Notes: generated by a model from the sequence alone, not told the origin. A stretch of 33,437 nt of DNA from Firmicutes bacterium CAG:555 (GCA_000431075.1 HF986901.1:20530-53966); one strand, 5' to 3'. Shown: positions 13,944 to 22,797, counted from the first letter of the stretch. A program made the numbers and translations.

Positions 13944-14150
13944 TTAGCCTAAAAAAGCTATTAACACGGCAATGAGCGAAACGACAGATGCAATTGCTAT
14001 TTCGCTCGCCCAGACCTTTCTTGCGGTCGCCTCGGAAACCTCAAAGCTTGCAAGAACGGATTCGCCCTTTTCCGCAACCTCATGCTTCTTCGGTTTTTCT
14101 GCTTTAGTTTGCTTTTCCGGCTTTTTGATATTGATTTTAGGAATTTTCAT
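13944..14150 (-). CDS. Small tail-anchored membrane protein, 68 aa
   Basis: The 68-residue frame starts with a lysine- and proline-rich, probably disordered part (MKIPKINIKKPEKQTKAEK...) and ends in one hydrophobic helix (EIAIASVVSLIAVLIAFLG) at the very C-terminus. This predicts a tail-anchored or small basic membrane protein. It is followed 6 bases later by a terminator and preceded by the EF-G-like gene's terminator, so its boundaries fit a real gene. The ribosome site is weak and no promoter is evident. No family is recognised; an opposite-strand frame over the same bases looks like its shadow. Confidence 0.5.
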   Translation of the reverse strand: MKIPKINIKKPEKQTKAEKPKKHEVAEKGESVLASFEVSEATARKVWASEIAIASVVSLIAVLIAFLG

Positions 14151-14160
14151 AGCTTTAAAG

Positions 14161-14186
14161 AAACGGCGGACGATAGTCCGCCGTTT
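14161..14186 (-). terminator. Terminator of EF-G-like gene
   Basis: A perfect 11-bp stem AAACGGCGGAC / GTCCGCCGTTT with a 4-base loop, 12 bases after the gene's stop; the minus-strand tail is TTTCTTT. Confidence 0.8.
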
Positions 14187-14197
14187 GTGATTTTAGA

Positions 14198-16204
14198 TTA
14201 CTCAGCCTCGGCGAGTGCCTTTGCTTCCTCGATGACCTTCTGCTGGATGTTGCCGGGAGCTTCCTCATAGCGAACAAACTTCAGAGTGAACGAGCCACGG
14301 CCCTGGGTCATGGAGCGAAGGTCGATGGTGTAAGAGCTCATCTCAGCCATCGGAACCTCAGCCTCAACTATCTGCATGCCGTCCTCAGCGTTCATGCCGA
14401 GCACGGTGCCGCGACGCTTGGAGGAGATATCGGACATGATATCACCGAGGTTTGCATCGGGGATGGTGACCTGAAGCAGACCGATAGGCTCAAGAATGGT
14501 GGGCTTTGCCTTGGGGATACCGTCCTGATATGCAAGGCGGGCAGCGGTCTGGAACGCCATATCGTTAGAGTCGACGGGATGGTAGGAGCCGTCGTACAGG
14601 GTTGCCTTGAGGCCGACCAGCGGGTAGCCTGCAAGAACGCCCTTGTTGACGGAGTTGCGCAGGCCCTTCTCAACGGAGGGGAAGAAGTTCTTGGGAACGG
14701 AGCCGCCGAAGACCTCTTCTGCGAAGATCATGTCGTCGGACTCATCCTGCGGCTCGAAGCGGATCCAAACATCACCGAACTGGCCGGAACCGCCGGACTG
14801 CTTCTTATGACGGCCGTGAGCCTCGACACGACCCTTGATCTTTTCACGGTATGCGACACGGGCGGGCTTGAGCTCGGTCTCAACGCCGAAGCGGGACTTG
14901 AGCTTTGCACACAGGACATCGACCTGAATGTCGCCTGCGCCGGAGATGACCATCTGATGAGTCTCTGCGTTGTTGACGAGCGTGAAGGAGACATCCTCTT
15001 CGTTCAGACGGGAAAGGCCGCCTGCGACCTTGTCGTCCTGACCCTTGGTCTTGGGGGAGATAGCCATGGAGTAGCAGGGATCGGGCATCTCGAGAGCGGG
15101 AAGCTCGACCTCGTTCTTGGGATCGCAAACGGTGTCGCCGGTCTTCCAGTCCATCTTGCCGACGGCAACGATATCGCCGCAGCAGGCTTCCTTGACCTCG
15201 GTGGTCTTCTTGCCGCAGATGGTGTACAGACGGCCGAGCTTGTCGGTGCTGGAGGCACGGACATTGCGCAGAGACATATCGGCAGTGATCTTGCCGCCCA
15301 TGACCTTAACGAAGCTGTACTTGCCGAACTGGTCGGAAACGGTCTTGAATACGAATGCGAGAGTGGGTGCTGCGGGGTCTACATCGGGAGCGGGGACATA
15401 GTCGCAAACTGCCTGCAGAACTGCCTCAGTGCCGATGTTAGCCATTGCTGCGCCGCAGACAACGGGAACGACGCTGCGATCTTTCATGCCGAGCTTGATG
15501 CCGGTCACGATATCGGCCTCGCAAAGCTCCATCTCCTCAAAGTACTTCTCCATGAGCTCCTCGGAAGCGCCTGCGGCGGTCTCCATAAGAGCCTCACGAA
15601 GCTCTGCTACCTTGTCGGCATCTGCTGCGGGAACGGGGACCTTTGCGGTCTTGCCGCCCTTGGTCTGGTATGCAACATTGTGTACCAGATCGATAACGCC
15701 GGTGCCATCGGACATGGGAGCGACGACGGGGCAGACGATGCTGCCGTACTTTGCCTGAAGGTCGCCGAGAACCTTGTAGAAATCACCGTGCTCCTCGTCG
15801 AGCTTGGAGATATAGAACATTGCGGGGACATTGGCAGCCTTCAGATATTTCCAGCTACGCTCTGCACCAACGGAAATGCCGTCCTTTGCCGTGCAGAAGA
15901 TAATGCCGGTATCTGCGACACGGATTGCGGCGAGGACATCGCCGACAAAGTCGAAGTATCCCGGGCAGTCAAGCACATTGATCTTGCAGCCGCCGAAATT
16001 GACGGGTGCAACTGCAGTAGAGATAGTGATCTGGCGCTTGATCTCTTCTGCGTCGTAGTCACAGACGGTGTTGCCGTCGGTCACCTTGCCCTGACGGTCG
16101 ATAGCGCCGGTAGTGAACAGCATGCTTTCGGCAAGGCTGGTCTTGCCGCTGTTGCCGTGACCCATAAAGCAAATGTTACGGATGTTTTTGGTTTCGTAGC
16201 TCAT
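14198..16204 (-). CDS. Elongation factor G-like GTPase (EF-G-2 type)
   Basis: The 668-residue protein has the full EF-G architecture: GTPase domain, domain II (FVFKTVSDQFGKYSFVKVMGG), III, IV (SGGSGQFGDVWIRFEP) and V (GTVLGMNAEDGMQIVEAEVPMAEM). G1 is MGHGNSGKTS (14-23) and G2 keeps Thr60 (KRQITIS). G3 is DCPGY (79-83), with Tyr where translational GTPases have the catalytic His, and G4 is SKLD (133-136) instead of NKxD. These variations resemble the paralog called EF-G-2 or EF-G-like, whose role is unclear, rather than the main translocase. It has its own consensus promoter and terminator, so it is probably monocistronic. Confidence 0.88.
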   Translation of the reverse strand: MSYETKNIRNICFMGHGNSGKTSLAESMLFTTGAIDRQGKVTDGNTVCDYDAEEIKRQITISTAVAPVNFGGCKINVLDCPGYFDFVGDVLAAIRVADTGIIFCTAKDGISVGAERSWKYLKAANVPAMFYISKLDEEHGDFYKVLGDLQAKYGSIVCPVVAPMSDGTGVIDLVHNVAYQTKGGKTAKVPVPAADADKVAELREALMETAAGASEELMEKYFEEMELCEADIVTGIKLGMKDRSVVPVVCGAAMANIGTEAVLQAVCDYVPAPDVDPAAPTLAFVFKTVSDQFGKYSFVKVMGGKITADMSLRNVRASSTDKLGRLYTICGKKTTEVKEACCGDIVAVGKMDWKTGDTVCDPKNEVELPALEMPDPCYSMAISPKTKGQDDKVAGGLSRLNEEDVSFTLVNNAETHQMVISGAGDIQVDVLCAKLKSRFGVETELKPARVAYREKIKGRVEAHGRHKKQSGGSGQFGDVWIRFEPQDESDDMIFAEEVFGGSVPKNFFPSVEKGLRNSVNKGVLAGYPLVGLKATLYDGSYHPVDSNDMAFQTAARLAYQDGIPKAKPTILEPIGLLQVTIPDANLGDIMSDISSKRRGTVLGMNAEDGMQIVEAEVPMAEMSSYTIDLRSMTQGRGSFTLKFVRYEEAPGNIQQKVIEEAKALAEAE

Positions 16205-16260
16205 GTGTTGCTTCCTCTCTGAAATATATTATAAAGTTTATTAAATAACGCAATCGATTT

Positions 16261-16289
16261 ATTATACACTATAAGTTTATCTATATCAA
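16261..16289 (-). promoter_or_regulatory. Promoter of EF-G-like gene
   Basis: On the minus strand TTGATA (16289-16284), a 17-bp spacer and consensus TATAAT (16266-16261). The untranslated leader would be about 50 bases. Confidence 0.75.
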
Positions 16290-16296
16290 CATTTTT

Positions 16297-18480
16297 TTAC
16301 TCCGAGAAGCAAAAGCCGATGATAAGCACCGGTATCAGCCATACAAGCAGGAACGAAAGCACTGCCGTTACGGTCATTTGACCGGTCAGACTGAGGACAA
16401 ACATGACTATCATACCTATGACGGTGCTCATGACAGACAGCATCACGCTTACCCGCACTCTTGTGTACAGGCCCTTTGCGTGCTCGGCAAGATGGACGAA
16501 TGCGCCAAGCCCCTCACGGGAAACGAGAGCAGCCGGTTTGCTTGCCTCCGAGGGCTCTGCACCGGATATCTCATAGCGCTGCGCAAAGGACGGAAAATCA
16601 AAGCCGTCGGTCGGAATATCGTATTTTACCGACAAAAGCTGCGGCGTGATGTTAAAGTCACGCACGGCAAAAACAGGGTGGCGATCCGAGCGCATGAGCA
16701 TGTACAGCGCTTCTCTTACACTGTCAACGGGGGTGTACTCCATCTGGAACATGCCGCAGATGGTGTCGCCCTCGGAGACATATACGCAGTTTTTGATCTT
16801 GAACATATCCGGCAGGTGCACGCCCATAAGGTGCATGAAGCTTGCCGAGCCGCAGTAGACCTCAACGCCGTCGACCATTGCGATAAGTCCGCCGCCTTCG
16901 TGACAGCGGAAGTTTTCAACACGCAGGAGACTGCCCTTGCCCTGCTTCATGAGCTCTGCAAAAGCGGGGGAGAGCGCACTGCCGGAGGCGGCGATCATAC
17001 TGCCTGCCAGCGACACGACCTTTTCCGGCTTCATTCCGGCGAAAATTCGTGTCTGCGAGATTGTGACGCTGCCCTTGGGGAACAGATCAAAGTCCGTGAT
17101 TATCATGTGGCGGCACTTGCCGATGTCGTAAATTCCGGACCAGCCGGCGATAGCCGAGCCGCTTTTAATAAGCGTTTTGGCGGAAACGAAGTTTGCCAGC
17201 GGGTAGGTGAGCAGTATCGCAAGCGGCGCTGCGCACACAAAAATACCCGACAGGATATGCGCAAACTGGGCAAAGGATTTGCTCACAGCTGCGGAAATCA
17301 GGCTCAGAAGAAGCGCAATGACTATCAGATACGGCGCCATAACGCCGTAAACGGTCTCGTCGGGACCTGCTTCCTCCGTGCGGCGGACAAAGCCCTTGGT
17401 GGTCATGCGGGACTTGAGTATCGTAACGCCGTCGCCGGTGACCGAGGTCTCGGCGGTGACAGTGTACGGCTTGCGAGAGGAGGACACGGTGTTGAACACT
17501 ATCCTGCTGCTGCGGCAGTTGAGCAGCGATCCCAAAAGCGAGAACGATATCGTCAGTGCAGGCACGGCACAGAAGGGAAGCTTCGTGCCTTTAACGCCGC
17601 ATGCGGCCAAAAAACCGTCGATGACGCAGAAAAGTGCCGACAGCGCAATAAGCGTGTTGGCGTTCGGCTTGCGATGGGCTATCGCAATAAGACCCGAGGT
17701 CATTATATCAAGCCCGCAGATCATGACTGCAAGCAGTAAAATGAGCGCCACTGCGCTCTTTACCGCCGTGGCGTTCATTGCACCCGTGACCGGCAGACCG
17801 AATGAGATGTATGTCAGAACAAGGCTCAGCACAAAAGCGATGCGCACCCTGATGTGCAGACCGCCTATGAAGCTTTCATAGAACCTTGATGCCTTCTCCG
17901 GCGGCAGCTCCTCGCCGAGCTCCTCGTCATCATCGGCAGAGAAGCTCAGCGGCAGCTTGCTCTGCTGCACCTTGAGTGCGATAAGAGCAAGAGCGGAGAT
18001 AAACGGCGTGACAACCAGCTCGCCGAACGAGCGGGCTTTGCGGCGCTCGTGCCGCTTCGGCTTTGGTTCCTCGTCCTTTCCGGCCTCGTAATCGCCGTCC
18101 TCAGCGTAGTCCTCGGGCGATATGTCCTCATCGGATATCCCGTCCGTGACGAACTCATCGTCCTGCACGGGCTTGAATACCTTCGTCGCCTCGGTCTCCG
18201 AGCCGTCGGTATACTCCTCGACGATGCTGTCAATGATCTCCTCTTTCTCAGACTCCTCCTCGACCTCCGGCTCGGTCTCGGGCGGATAGTCATAGCCCTC
18301 GTCGACGCTGAGATCGGTCGATAAAATGTCCTCGACATCGTCATAGGTAACTGGCTTTGACCCTATCGCATCATAGTCGACCTCGGCATCGCCTCTTTCG
18401 CTGCCGAATTCACGCATGATGCTTTCAAAGTCAAACTCATCACCGGCGTAGAATATTTTGTTTTCCCTGTTTTTATCCAT
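16297..18480 (-). CDS. Degenerate P1B-type ATPase-like membrane protein
   Basis: The 727-residue product has an acidic, low-complexity N-terminus (1-150), then a P-type-ATPase plan. Helices lie at ~210-230, 240-268, 275-294 and 303-320, a shortened actuator region at 330-370, and two helices at 380-435. TLIKSGSAIAGW (436-447) matches the ILIKGGxALE region of metal pumps. An N-domain (521-549, EGGGLIAMVDGVEVYCGSASFM) and C-terminal helices (676-725) follow. The catalytic motifs are lost: CPC is CAAP (416-419), DKTGT is DLFPKG (465-470), the His of SEHP is gone, TGD is VRD (606-608), and GDGxNDxP is absent. It probably cannot pump by the usual cycle and may bind a ligand or scaffold a partner. 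It lies 24 bases after rlmB, likely the same operon. Confidence 0.7.
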   Translation of the reverse strand: MDKNRENKIFYAGDEFDFESIMREFGSERGDAEVDYDAIGSKPVTYDDVEDILSTDLSVDEGYDYPPETEPEVEEESEKEEIIDSIVEEYTDGSETEATKVFKPVQDDEFVTDGISDEDISPEDYAEDGDYEAGKDEEPKPKRHERRKARSFGELVVTPFISALALIALKVQQSKLPLSFSADDDEELGEELPPEKASRFYESFIGGLHIRVRIAFVLSLVLTYISFGLPVTGAMNATAVKSAVALILLLAVMICGLDIMTSGLIAIAHRKPNANTLIALSALFCVIDGFLAACGVKGTKLPFCAVPALTISFSLLGSLLNCRSSRIVFNTVSSSRKPYTVTAETSVTGDGVTILKSRMTTKGFVRRTEEAGPDETVYGVMAPYLIVIALLLSLISAAVSKSFAQFAHILSGIFVCAAPLAILLTYPLANFVSAKTLIKSGSAIAGWSGIYDIGKCRHMIITDFDLFPKGSVTISQTRIFAGMKPEKVVSLAGSMIAASGSALSPAFAELMKQGKGSLLRVENFRCHEGGGLIAMVDGVEVYCGSASFMHLMGVHLPDMFKIKNCVYVSEGDTICGMFQMEYTPVDSVREALYMLMRSDRHPVFAVRDFNITPQLLSVKYDIPTDGFDFPSFAQRYEISGAEPSEASKPAALVSREGLGAFVHLAEHAKGLYTRVRVSVMLSVMSTVIGMIVMFVLSLTGQMTVTAVLSFLLVWLIPVLIIGFCFSE

Positions 18481-18504
18481 AAATCGTCCTAACCCGTTCG
18501 CTTA

Positions 18505-19272
18505 TCAGCGACCGGAGCGCTGGCGCAGAACCTCGTACATGATGACCGAGGCAGCCGCCGAAGCGTTGAGAGAATTGATCTTGCCGACCATGGGAATATT
18601 CACAATGAAATCGCAGTTTTCACGCACGAGCCTGCCGATGCCATCGCCCTCGGAGCCGATAACGAGTGCCATTGCACCGGTGAAATCGGTGTCCCACAGG
18701 CCGTTTGAGCCGCCTGCGGCAGCACCGTAGACCCACAGCCCTTTGTCCTTGAGTTCCTTGAGCACGGCGGGGATGTTCGGCACTCTTGCTATGGCCATGT
18801 GCTCTGCGGCACCTGCGGAGGCCTTGCCGACTATCGCAGTCAGACCGGCACTTCTGCGCTTGGGGATAATAACGCCGTGCGCGCCGGCGCACTCTGCGCT
18901 TCTTATGATAGCGCCTAAATTGCGGGGGTCGCTGACCTCGTCGCACACGACGACAAACGGTGCCTCGCCTTTTTTCTCCGCTACTGCGAGGATATCCTCA
19001 ACAGAGCAGTATTCGTTCACACCGACAAGGGCGATAACGCCCTGATGCGAGTGAGTAACGCTCATGTTGTCTAACTTGCGGCGGTCGGCGTCGACCACCA
19101 CGATACCTGCCTCACGGGCCTTGGAGGCGATGTGACCCAAGGTCTTGTCCGTTTCGCCCTTGGCGATAAATATTTTATCGATACTCCTGCCGACACGCAA
19201 AGCCTCAATAACGGCGTTGCGGCCCTCGATAATATCGTTTTTTATTTCATTTTCTGCGTTTCTTTCGTACAT
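18505..19272 (-). CDS. rlmB: TrmH-family rRNA 2'-O-methyltransferase (RlmB-like)
   Basis: The ~255-residue SPOUT enzyme has an N-terminal substrate-binding domain (NDIIEGRNAVIEALRVGRSIDKIF) and the knotted methyltransferase domain with all three motifs: DPRNLGAIIRSAECAGA, LVIGSEGDGI and IPMVGKINSLNASAAASV. These are typical of RlmB, which methylates the ribose of a guanosine in the 23S rRNA peptidyl-transferase region using S-adenosylmethionine. Some Firmicutes YacO proteins have tRNA or other rRNA targets, so the exact site is not certain. The ATG at 19272 preceded by AGGTG is preferred to a TTG 18 bases upstream. Confidence 0.88.
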   Translation of the reverse strand: MYERNAENEIKNDIIEGRNAVIEALRVGRSIDKIFIAKGETDKTLGHIASKAREAGIVVVDADRRKLDNMSVTHSHQGVIALVGVNEYCSVEDILAVAEKKGEAPFVVVCDEVSDPRNLGAIIRSAECAGAHGVIIPKRRSAGLTAIVGKASAGAAEHMAIARVPNIPAVLKELKDKGLWVYGAAAGGSNGLWDTDFTGAMALVIGSEGDGIGRLVRENCDFIVNIPMVGKINSLNASAAASVIMYEVLRQRSGR

Positions 19273-19363
19273 TTTTTCACCTACAAACAATAATACATTT
19301 TACATCTTACCACATCAGAACAAAAACTTAAAGATAAAAGTTACATTGCCGACAATTTTTTTG

Positions 19364-19392
19364 TAGACTTTACCTTGTTTTAGCCTTATAAT
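19364..19392 (+). promoter_or_regulatory. Promoter of the rhomboid-like gene operon
   Basis: TAGACT at 19364-19369, a 17-bp spacer and consensus TATAAT at 19387-19392, 30 bases before the ATG at 19422. Confidence 0.55.
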
Positions 19393-19421
19393 TTATATAA
19401 GTATGTTGAAAGGAGCTGCAT

Positions 19422-20267
19422 ATGAAAAAGCTGAACAAAAGTATCGACATGTTTTGTTACCGGCATCCGAGATTCGGCGTGCCGAACCTTATGCTATATA
19501 TCGTCATCGTAAGCCTCGCCGTCTGGGTGTTCACCCTCATGGACTCGACCCATACACTGCTGTCGTTTTTCGTGTTCTCGCCGGAGAAGATACTCAAGGG
19601 CGAGGTGTGGAGGCTCGTGACCTTTATCTTCGTGCCGCAGTCTACGAGCTTTTGGGCGCTGCTGTTTTTCTATTTCTATTACTGGATAGGCAATGTGCTC
19701 GAAAGAGAGTGGGGCACTCCGAGGTTCAACATCTTCATCATAAGCGGCGTTTTGCTGACCATAATTTACGGCTTTATCGTGTACTTCATCACCAAGCAGG
19801 ACTTCGAGGTCACGACCGAGTATCTGTACCTTTCGATGTTCTTCTCGTTTGCAACGCTGTTTCCCGATGTTCAGGTGCTTTTCATGTTCATTATCCCGGT
19901 TAAGGTCAAGTGGCTTGCATATATCGATGCTGCGGTGTTCGTGTTTGCAATGGTGACGGCACCGTTCCCGTTCAACCTCCTGCCGCTGGTCGCTATTTTG
20001 AACTACTTCGTGTTCTTCGGCGATGAGCTTATATCGTCTATCCGCTCGAACAGAGCACGCTATAAAAAAACGACCGTCAACTTCAACAGGGAAAAGCAGA
20101 AGATCAAGTACGAGCAGAAAAATGCGTCATATACGAGAAAATGCGCAGTCTGCGGCAGGACCGATACCGATTATCCCGACCTTGAGTTCAGATACTGCTC
20201 ACGCTGCGCCGGTTATCACTGCTTCTGTCAGGATCATATAAACAATCATATACATTTCACGGAATAA
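19422..20267 (+). CDS. Rhomboid-like membrane protein with C-terminal zinc ribbon
   Basis: The 281-residue product has about six membrane helices (residues 22-200) in a rhomboid-like layout: a GEVWRLVTFIFVP stretch (60-72) like the L1/TM2 region, and IGNVLEREWG (89-98) like the conserved ExxxG segment. The catalytic GxSG serine motif is not found (the matching helix reads YLSMFFSFATLFP), nor is the TM6 histidine, so it is probably not a protease. A basic linker (205-240) leads to a cytoplasmic metal site with Cys241, Cys244, Cys259 and Cys262 plus a His/Cys-rich tail (YHCFCQDHINNHIHF). AAAGGAG upstream supports the start. It is followed after 20 bases by the beta-propeller gene. Its function is unknown. 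Confidence 0.7.
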   Translation: MKKLNKSIDMFCYRHPRFGVPNLMLYIVIVSLAVWVFTLMDSTHTLLSFFVFSPEKILKGEVWRLVTFIFVPQSTSFWALLFFYFYYWIGNVLEREWGTPRFNIFIISGVLLTIIYGFIVYFITKQDFEVTTEYLYLSMFFSFATLFPDVQVLFMFIIPVKVKWLAYIDAAVFVFAMVTAPFPFNLLPLVAILNYFVFFGDELISSIRSNRARYKKTTVNFNREKQKIKYEQKNASYTRKCAVCGRTDTDYPDLEFRYCSRCAGYHCFCQDHINNHIHFTE

Positions 20268-20287
20268 GCATTTTGGGGTGGATAGAG

Positions 20288-22018
20288 ATGAATGAAAAGA
20301 AAAAGAGAAACCCAATAGTTCTCGTAATTGAAATACTGCTTCTTGTGGTGCTGGCGGCTGCACTCGTGTATGTTGTATATAGCTCCATGCAGGCAAATGA
20401 CGAGCTTAACAAGCCCGCCCCTACACCTACACCGACCGCAGCCCCCACACCTACACCGACGCCCGAACCCACACCGACACCTGTCGGCCTGCCGGACTTT
20501 GAGCCGCACGCCGTTGAGGGCACCGAGCCCGAGAACCTCATCAAGAGCACGGCCATCATGGTCGACGGTGAGGTCGTCGAGGAGTATGAAAACCAGTATG
20601 ACATTTTGTTTGATCTGCCCGAACGCTATGCACAAATAGACGGTGTAGTCACCTTCAGAGGCGATAACTTCCGCTCCGGCGCAGCCTACGGAACGGCAAA
20701 TGTCAGCAGCAAGTCCCTGTCGGTCGTGTGGAAAAATTCCACCGGCGGCCTTGCCGACTCCGACGGCTTCAACTGGACGGGCAGCGGCTGGACGGGTCAG
20801 GCGCTCATCGCAAAGTGGCCGGAGGCTACCCGCAAGAATATGACTGCCATGTATGACTGGGCAAGAGAGAAGAAGGATCTTGTCGAGGTCATCCACGCAA
20901 CGCTCGACGGATATGTCCGTTTCTATGAGCTGTCCACCGGCGAAAAGACTCGCGATCCGCTGTTTTTGGGCTTTAACTTCAAGGGTGCAGGCGCCCTTGA
21001 CCCGAGGGGCTATCCGATACTCTATGTCGGTGCCGGCGTTGACAGCTCCGCTAAGGGCAGCGCAAGAGCACTTGTAGTTAATCTGTTAGACAACTCCGTT
21101 ATGTTCGAGTTCGGCAAAAACGACGGCTTTGCAGACCGCGGCTGGTACATGTTCGACTCGTCCCCGCTCGTGAGCGCAGATACCGATCAGCTCATTTACC
21201 CGGGCGAGTGCGGCATACTGTACATAATCCACCTCAACACAAAGTACGATGAGGCAAACGGCACGCTGTCCGTTGACCCGGACAACATCGTCAAGTGGAA
21301 GTATAAAGGCACACGCACGGGCTCAAAGTATTGGCTCGGCGTCGAGTCCTCGGCGGCAATTATTAATCACTACGCTTTCCTCGCCGATAACGGCGGCAAC
21401 CTAATGTGCCTTGACCTTAACACGCTCAAGCTCGTTTGGGTACAGGATATCCTTGATGATACCAACTGCTCGCCCGTTGTCAGCATTGAGGACGGCCACC
21501 CGTATATCTACATAAGTACATCCTTCCACATGGGCTGGCGCTCAAGCTCCAAGACGGAGATACCCATTTTCAAGATAGATGCCGAGACCGGCGAGATCGT
21601 ATGGAAAACCAGCTATGAGTGCTACACCGTTTCAGATCTTTCCGGCGGCGTACAGGGCACGATAGCCGTCGGCAAGAATAAGCTTTCGGACATGATATTT
21701 GTCCCCGTTGCAAGAACCCCGGGAGCGGGCTCCGGCACGCTCGTTGCGCTCAAGAAGGATAACGGCGAAAAGGTCTGGGAGAGAGAGACCTCAGTTTACA
21801 GCTGGAGTTCACCGGTCGACTTCTATGATAAGGACGGTAACGGCTATCTTGCCTACTGCAACACGGGCTTCAACCTGTATCTGATCGACGGCAAGACCGG
21901 CGATGTGCTCGACCAGATGAACCTCGGCGGCAACATCGAGGCTTCGCCCGTTGTGTATAACAGCAATATCGTTGTCGGCACGAGAGCTAACAGAACATAC
22001 TGCATAGAGGTAAAATAA
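20288..22018 (+). CDS. Membrane-anchored PQQ-like beta-propeller protein
   Basis: The 576-residue protein has one N-terminal membrane anchor (IVLVIEILLLVVLAAALVYVVY, ~10-31), a Pro-Thr linker (~42-66) and a large extracellular domain. That domain shows repeated strands of PQQ/quinoprotein propeller type, for example TGEIVWKTSYECY, NGEKVWERETSVYSWSSPV and TGDVLDQMNLGGNIEASPVV. The family (also BamB-like) usually binds proteins or sugars rather than PQQ. The ATG at 20288 has GGGGTGG seven bases ahead and is preferred to a TTG at 20273. It is co-oriented with the rhomboid-like gene and the flavodoxin-ferredoxin gene, probably one transcript to the terminator at 22798. The ligand is unknown. Confidence 0.8.
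   Translation: MNEKKKRNPIVLVIEILLLVVLAAALVYVVYSSMQANDELNKPAPTPTPTAAPTPTPTPEPTPTPVGLPDFEPHAVEGTEPENLIKSTAIMVDGEVVEEYENQYDILFDLPERYAQIDGVVTFRGDNFRSGAAYGTANVSSKSLSVVWKNSTGGLADSDGFNWTGSGWTGQALIAKWPEATRKNMTAMYDWAREKKDLVEVIHATLDGYVRFYELSTGEKTRDPLFLGFNFKGAGALDPRGYPILYVGAGVDSSAKGSARALVVNLLDNSVMFEFGKNDGFADRGWYMFDSSPLVSADTDQLIYPGECGILYIIHLNTKYDEANGTLSVDPDNIVKWKYKGTRTGSKYWLGVESSAAIINHYAFLADNGGNLMCLDLNTLKLVWVQDILDDTNCSPVVSIEDGHPYIYISTSFHMGWRSSSKTEIPIFKIDAETGEIVWKTSYECYTVSDLSGGVQGTIAVGKNKLSDMIFVPVARTPGAGSGTLVALKKDNGEKVWERETSVYSWSSPVDFYDKDGNGYLAYCNTGFNLYLIDGKTGDVLDQMNLGGNIEASPVVYNSNIVVGTRANRTYCIEVK
20420..20484 (+). repeat. Low-complexity Pro-Thr coding repeat
   Basis: Iterated ACACCT / ACACCGAC units encode alternating Pro-Thr residues in the wall-spanning linker of the beta-propeller protein. 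Such tracts can change length by slippage. Confidence 0.75.
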
Positions 22019-22042
22019 AAAGGAAAAAGGATAGAGGATCAA

Positions 22043-22786
22043 ATGAGAAAGGTAATATTTTATTTCAGTCCCTGCGGCGGCACAAAAACAGTTGCGGACA
22101 TTATCAGCAAGGCCTGCGGAGATGTGCTCATGCAGGAGATAACCACACCCAGCATGGATGTTTCGCTTGACGAAAATACCCTGGCGTTTTTCTGCTTCCC
22201 CGTGTACGGCGGACGCATTCCCAAGCCCATGTATGACCGCATGGAGCAGATAAAAGGCAACAGAACCCCCTGCGTCCTTGTCGCCGTTTACGGCAACCGG
22301 GCTGTTGACGATGCGCTGCTTGAGATGCAGGATCTTTCCGATAAGCACGGCTTTATAACCGTCGGCGGCTGCGAGATGATAGCTCCCCATTCCATCGACC
22401 CGACCTTTGCTGCCGACAGACCCGATGCAAGCGACCGTGAAAAGCTTGTTGATTTTCTCAAGAGACTTGACGAGAAGCAGCCGCTCACCGAGGTCAAAAT
22501 GCCCGGCAACCCGGATTATAAGAAGAAAAAGATCAGCGATTTCCCGCTCTACCCCAGCCCCTCCAAGGAGTGCATCGGCTGCGGCATCTGCTATAAATAT
22601 TGCCCCGCAGGAGCGATAAGCGCAAAGCGCATGAAGACCAATATCAGAAAGTGCATAAGCTGCATGCGCTGCGTGAACATGTGCTCCACCGATTCGAGAA
22701 AGGTCCCGCTGCCCATGCGCCTCGCCGCCCACGCAGTCCTCAAAAAGACCTGCTCGGACAGGAAGGAGCCCAAGTTTTATCTGTAA
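22043..22786 (+). CDS. Flavodoxin-ferredoxin fusion (EFR1-type)
   Basis: The 247-residue protein starts with a flavodoxin-like domain (VIFYFSPCGGTKTVADII for the FMN phosphate loop, FFCFPVYGGRIPKPM) and ends with two [4Fe-4S] ferredoxin motifs: CIGCGICYKYCP and CISCMRCVNMC, each CxxCxxCxxxC. This arrangement is that of EFR1-family ferrodoxins, cytoplasmic electron carriers common in anaerobic Clostridia. The partner enzyme is not evident. It follows the propeller gene by 24 bases and ends at a bidirectional terminator. The ATG at 22043 has GAGG about 5 bases ahead. Confidence 0.88.
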   Translation: MRKVIFYFSPCGGTKTVADIISKACGDVLMQEITTPSMDVSLDENTLAFFCFPVYGGRIPKPMYDRMEQIKGNRTPCVLVAVYGNRAVDDALLEMQDLSDKHGFITVGGCEMIAPHSIDPTFAADRPDASDREKLVDFLKRLDEKQPLTEVKMPGNPDYKKKKISDFPLYPSPSKECIGCGICYKYCPAGAISAKRMKTNIRKCISCMRCVNMCSTDSRKVPLPMRLAAHAVLKKTCSDRKEPKFYL

Positions 22787-22797
22787 TTGAATTAATG

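Noticed and set aside
14579..16222. 547-codon plus-strand frame opposite the EF-G-like gene
   Set aside because: It is an antisense shadow; it runs through the promoter-proximal region of the real gene and has no recognisable domain.
16378..17739. 453-codon plus-strand frame opposite the P-type-ATPase-like gene
   Set aside because: It is compositionally odd (His/Arg-rich), lacks a ribosome site, and mirrors the membrane-protein frame.
20420..20484. ACACCT-type repeats considered as a regulatory satellite
   Set aside because: They encode a Pro-Thr linker in frame, typical of wall-spanning stalks.
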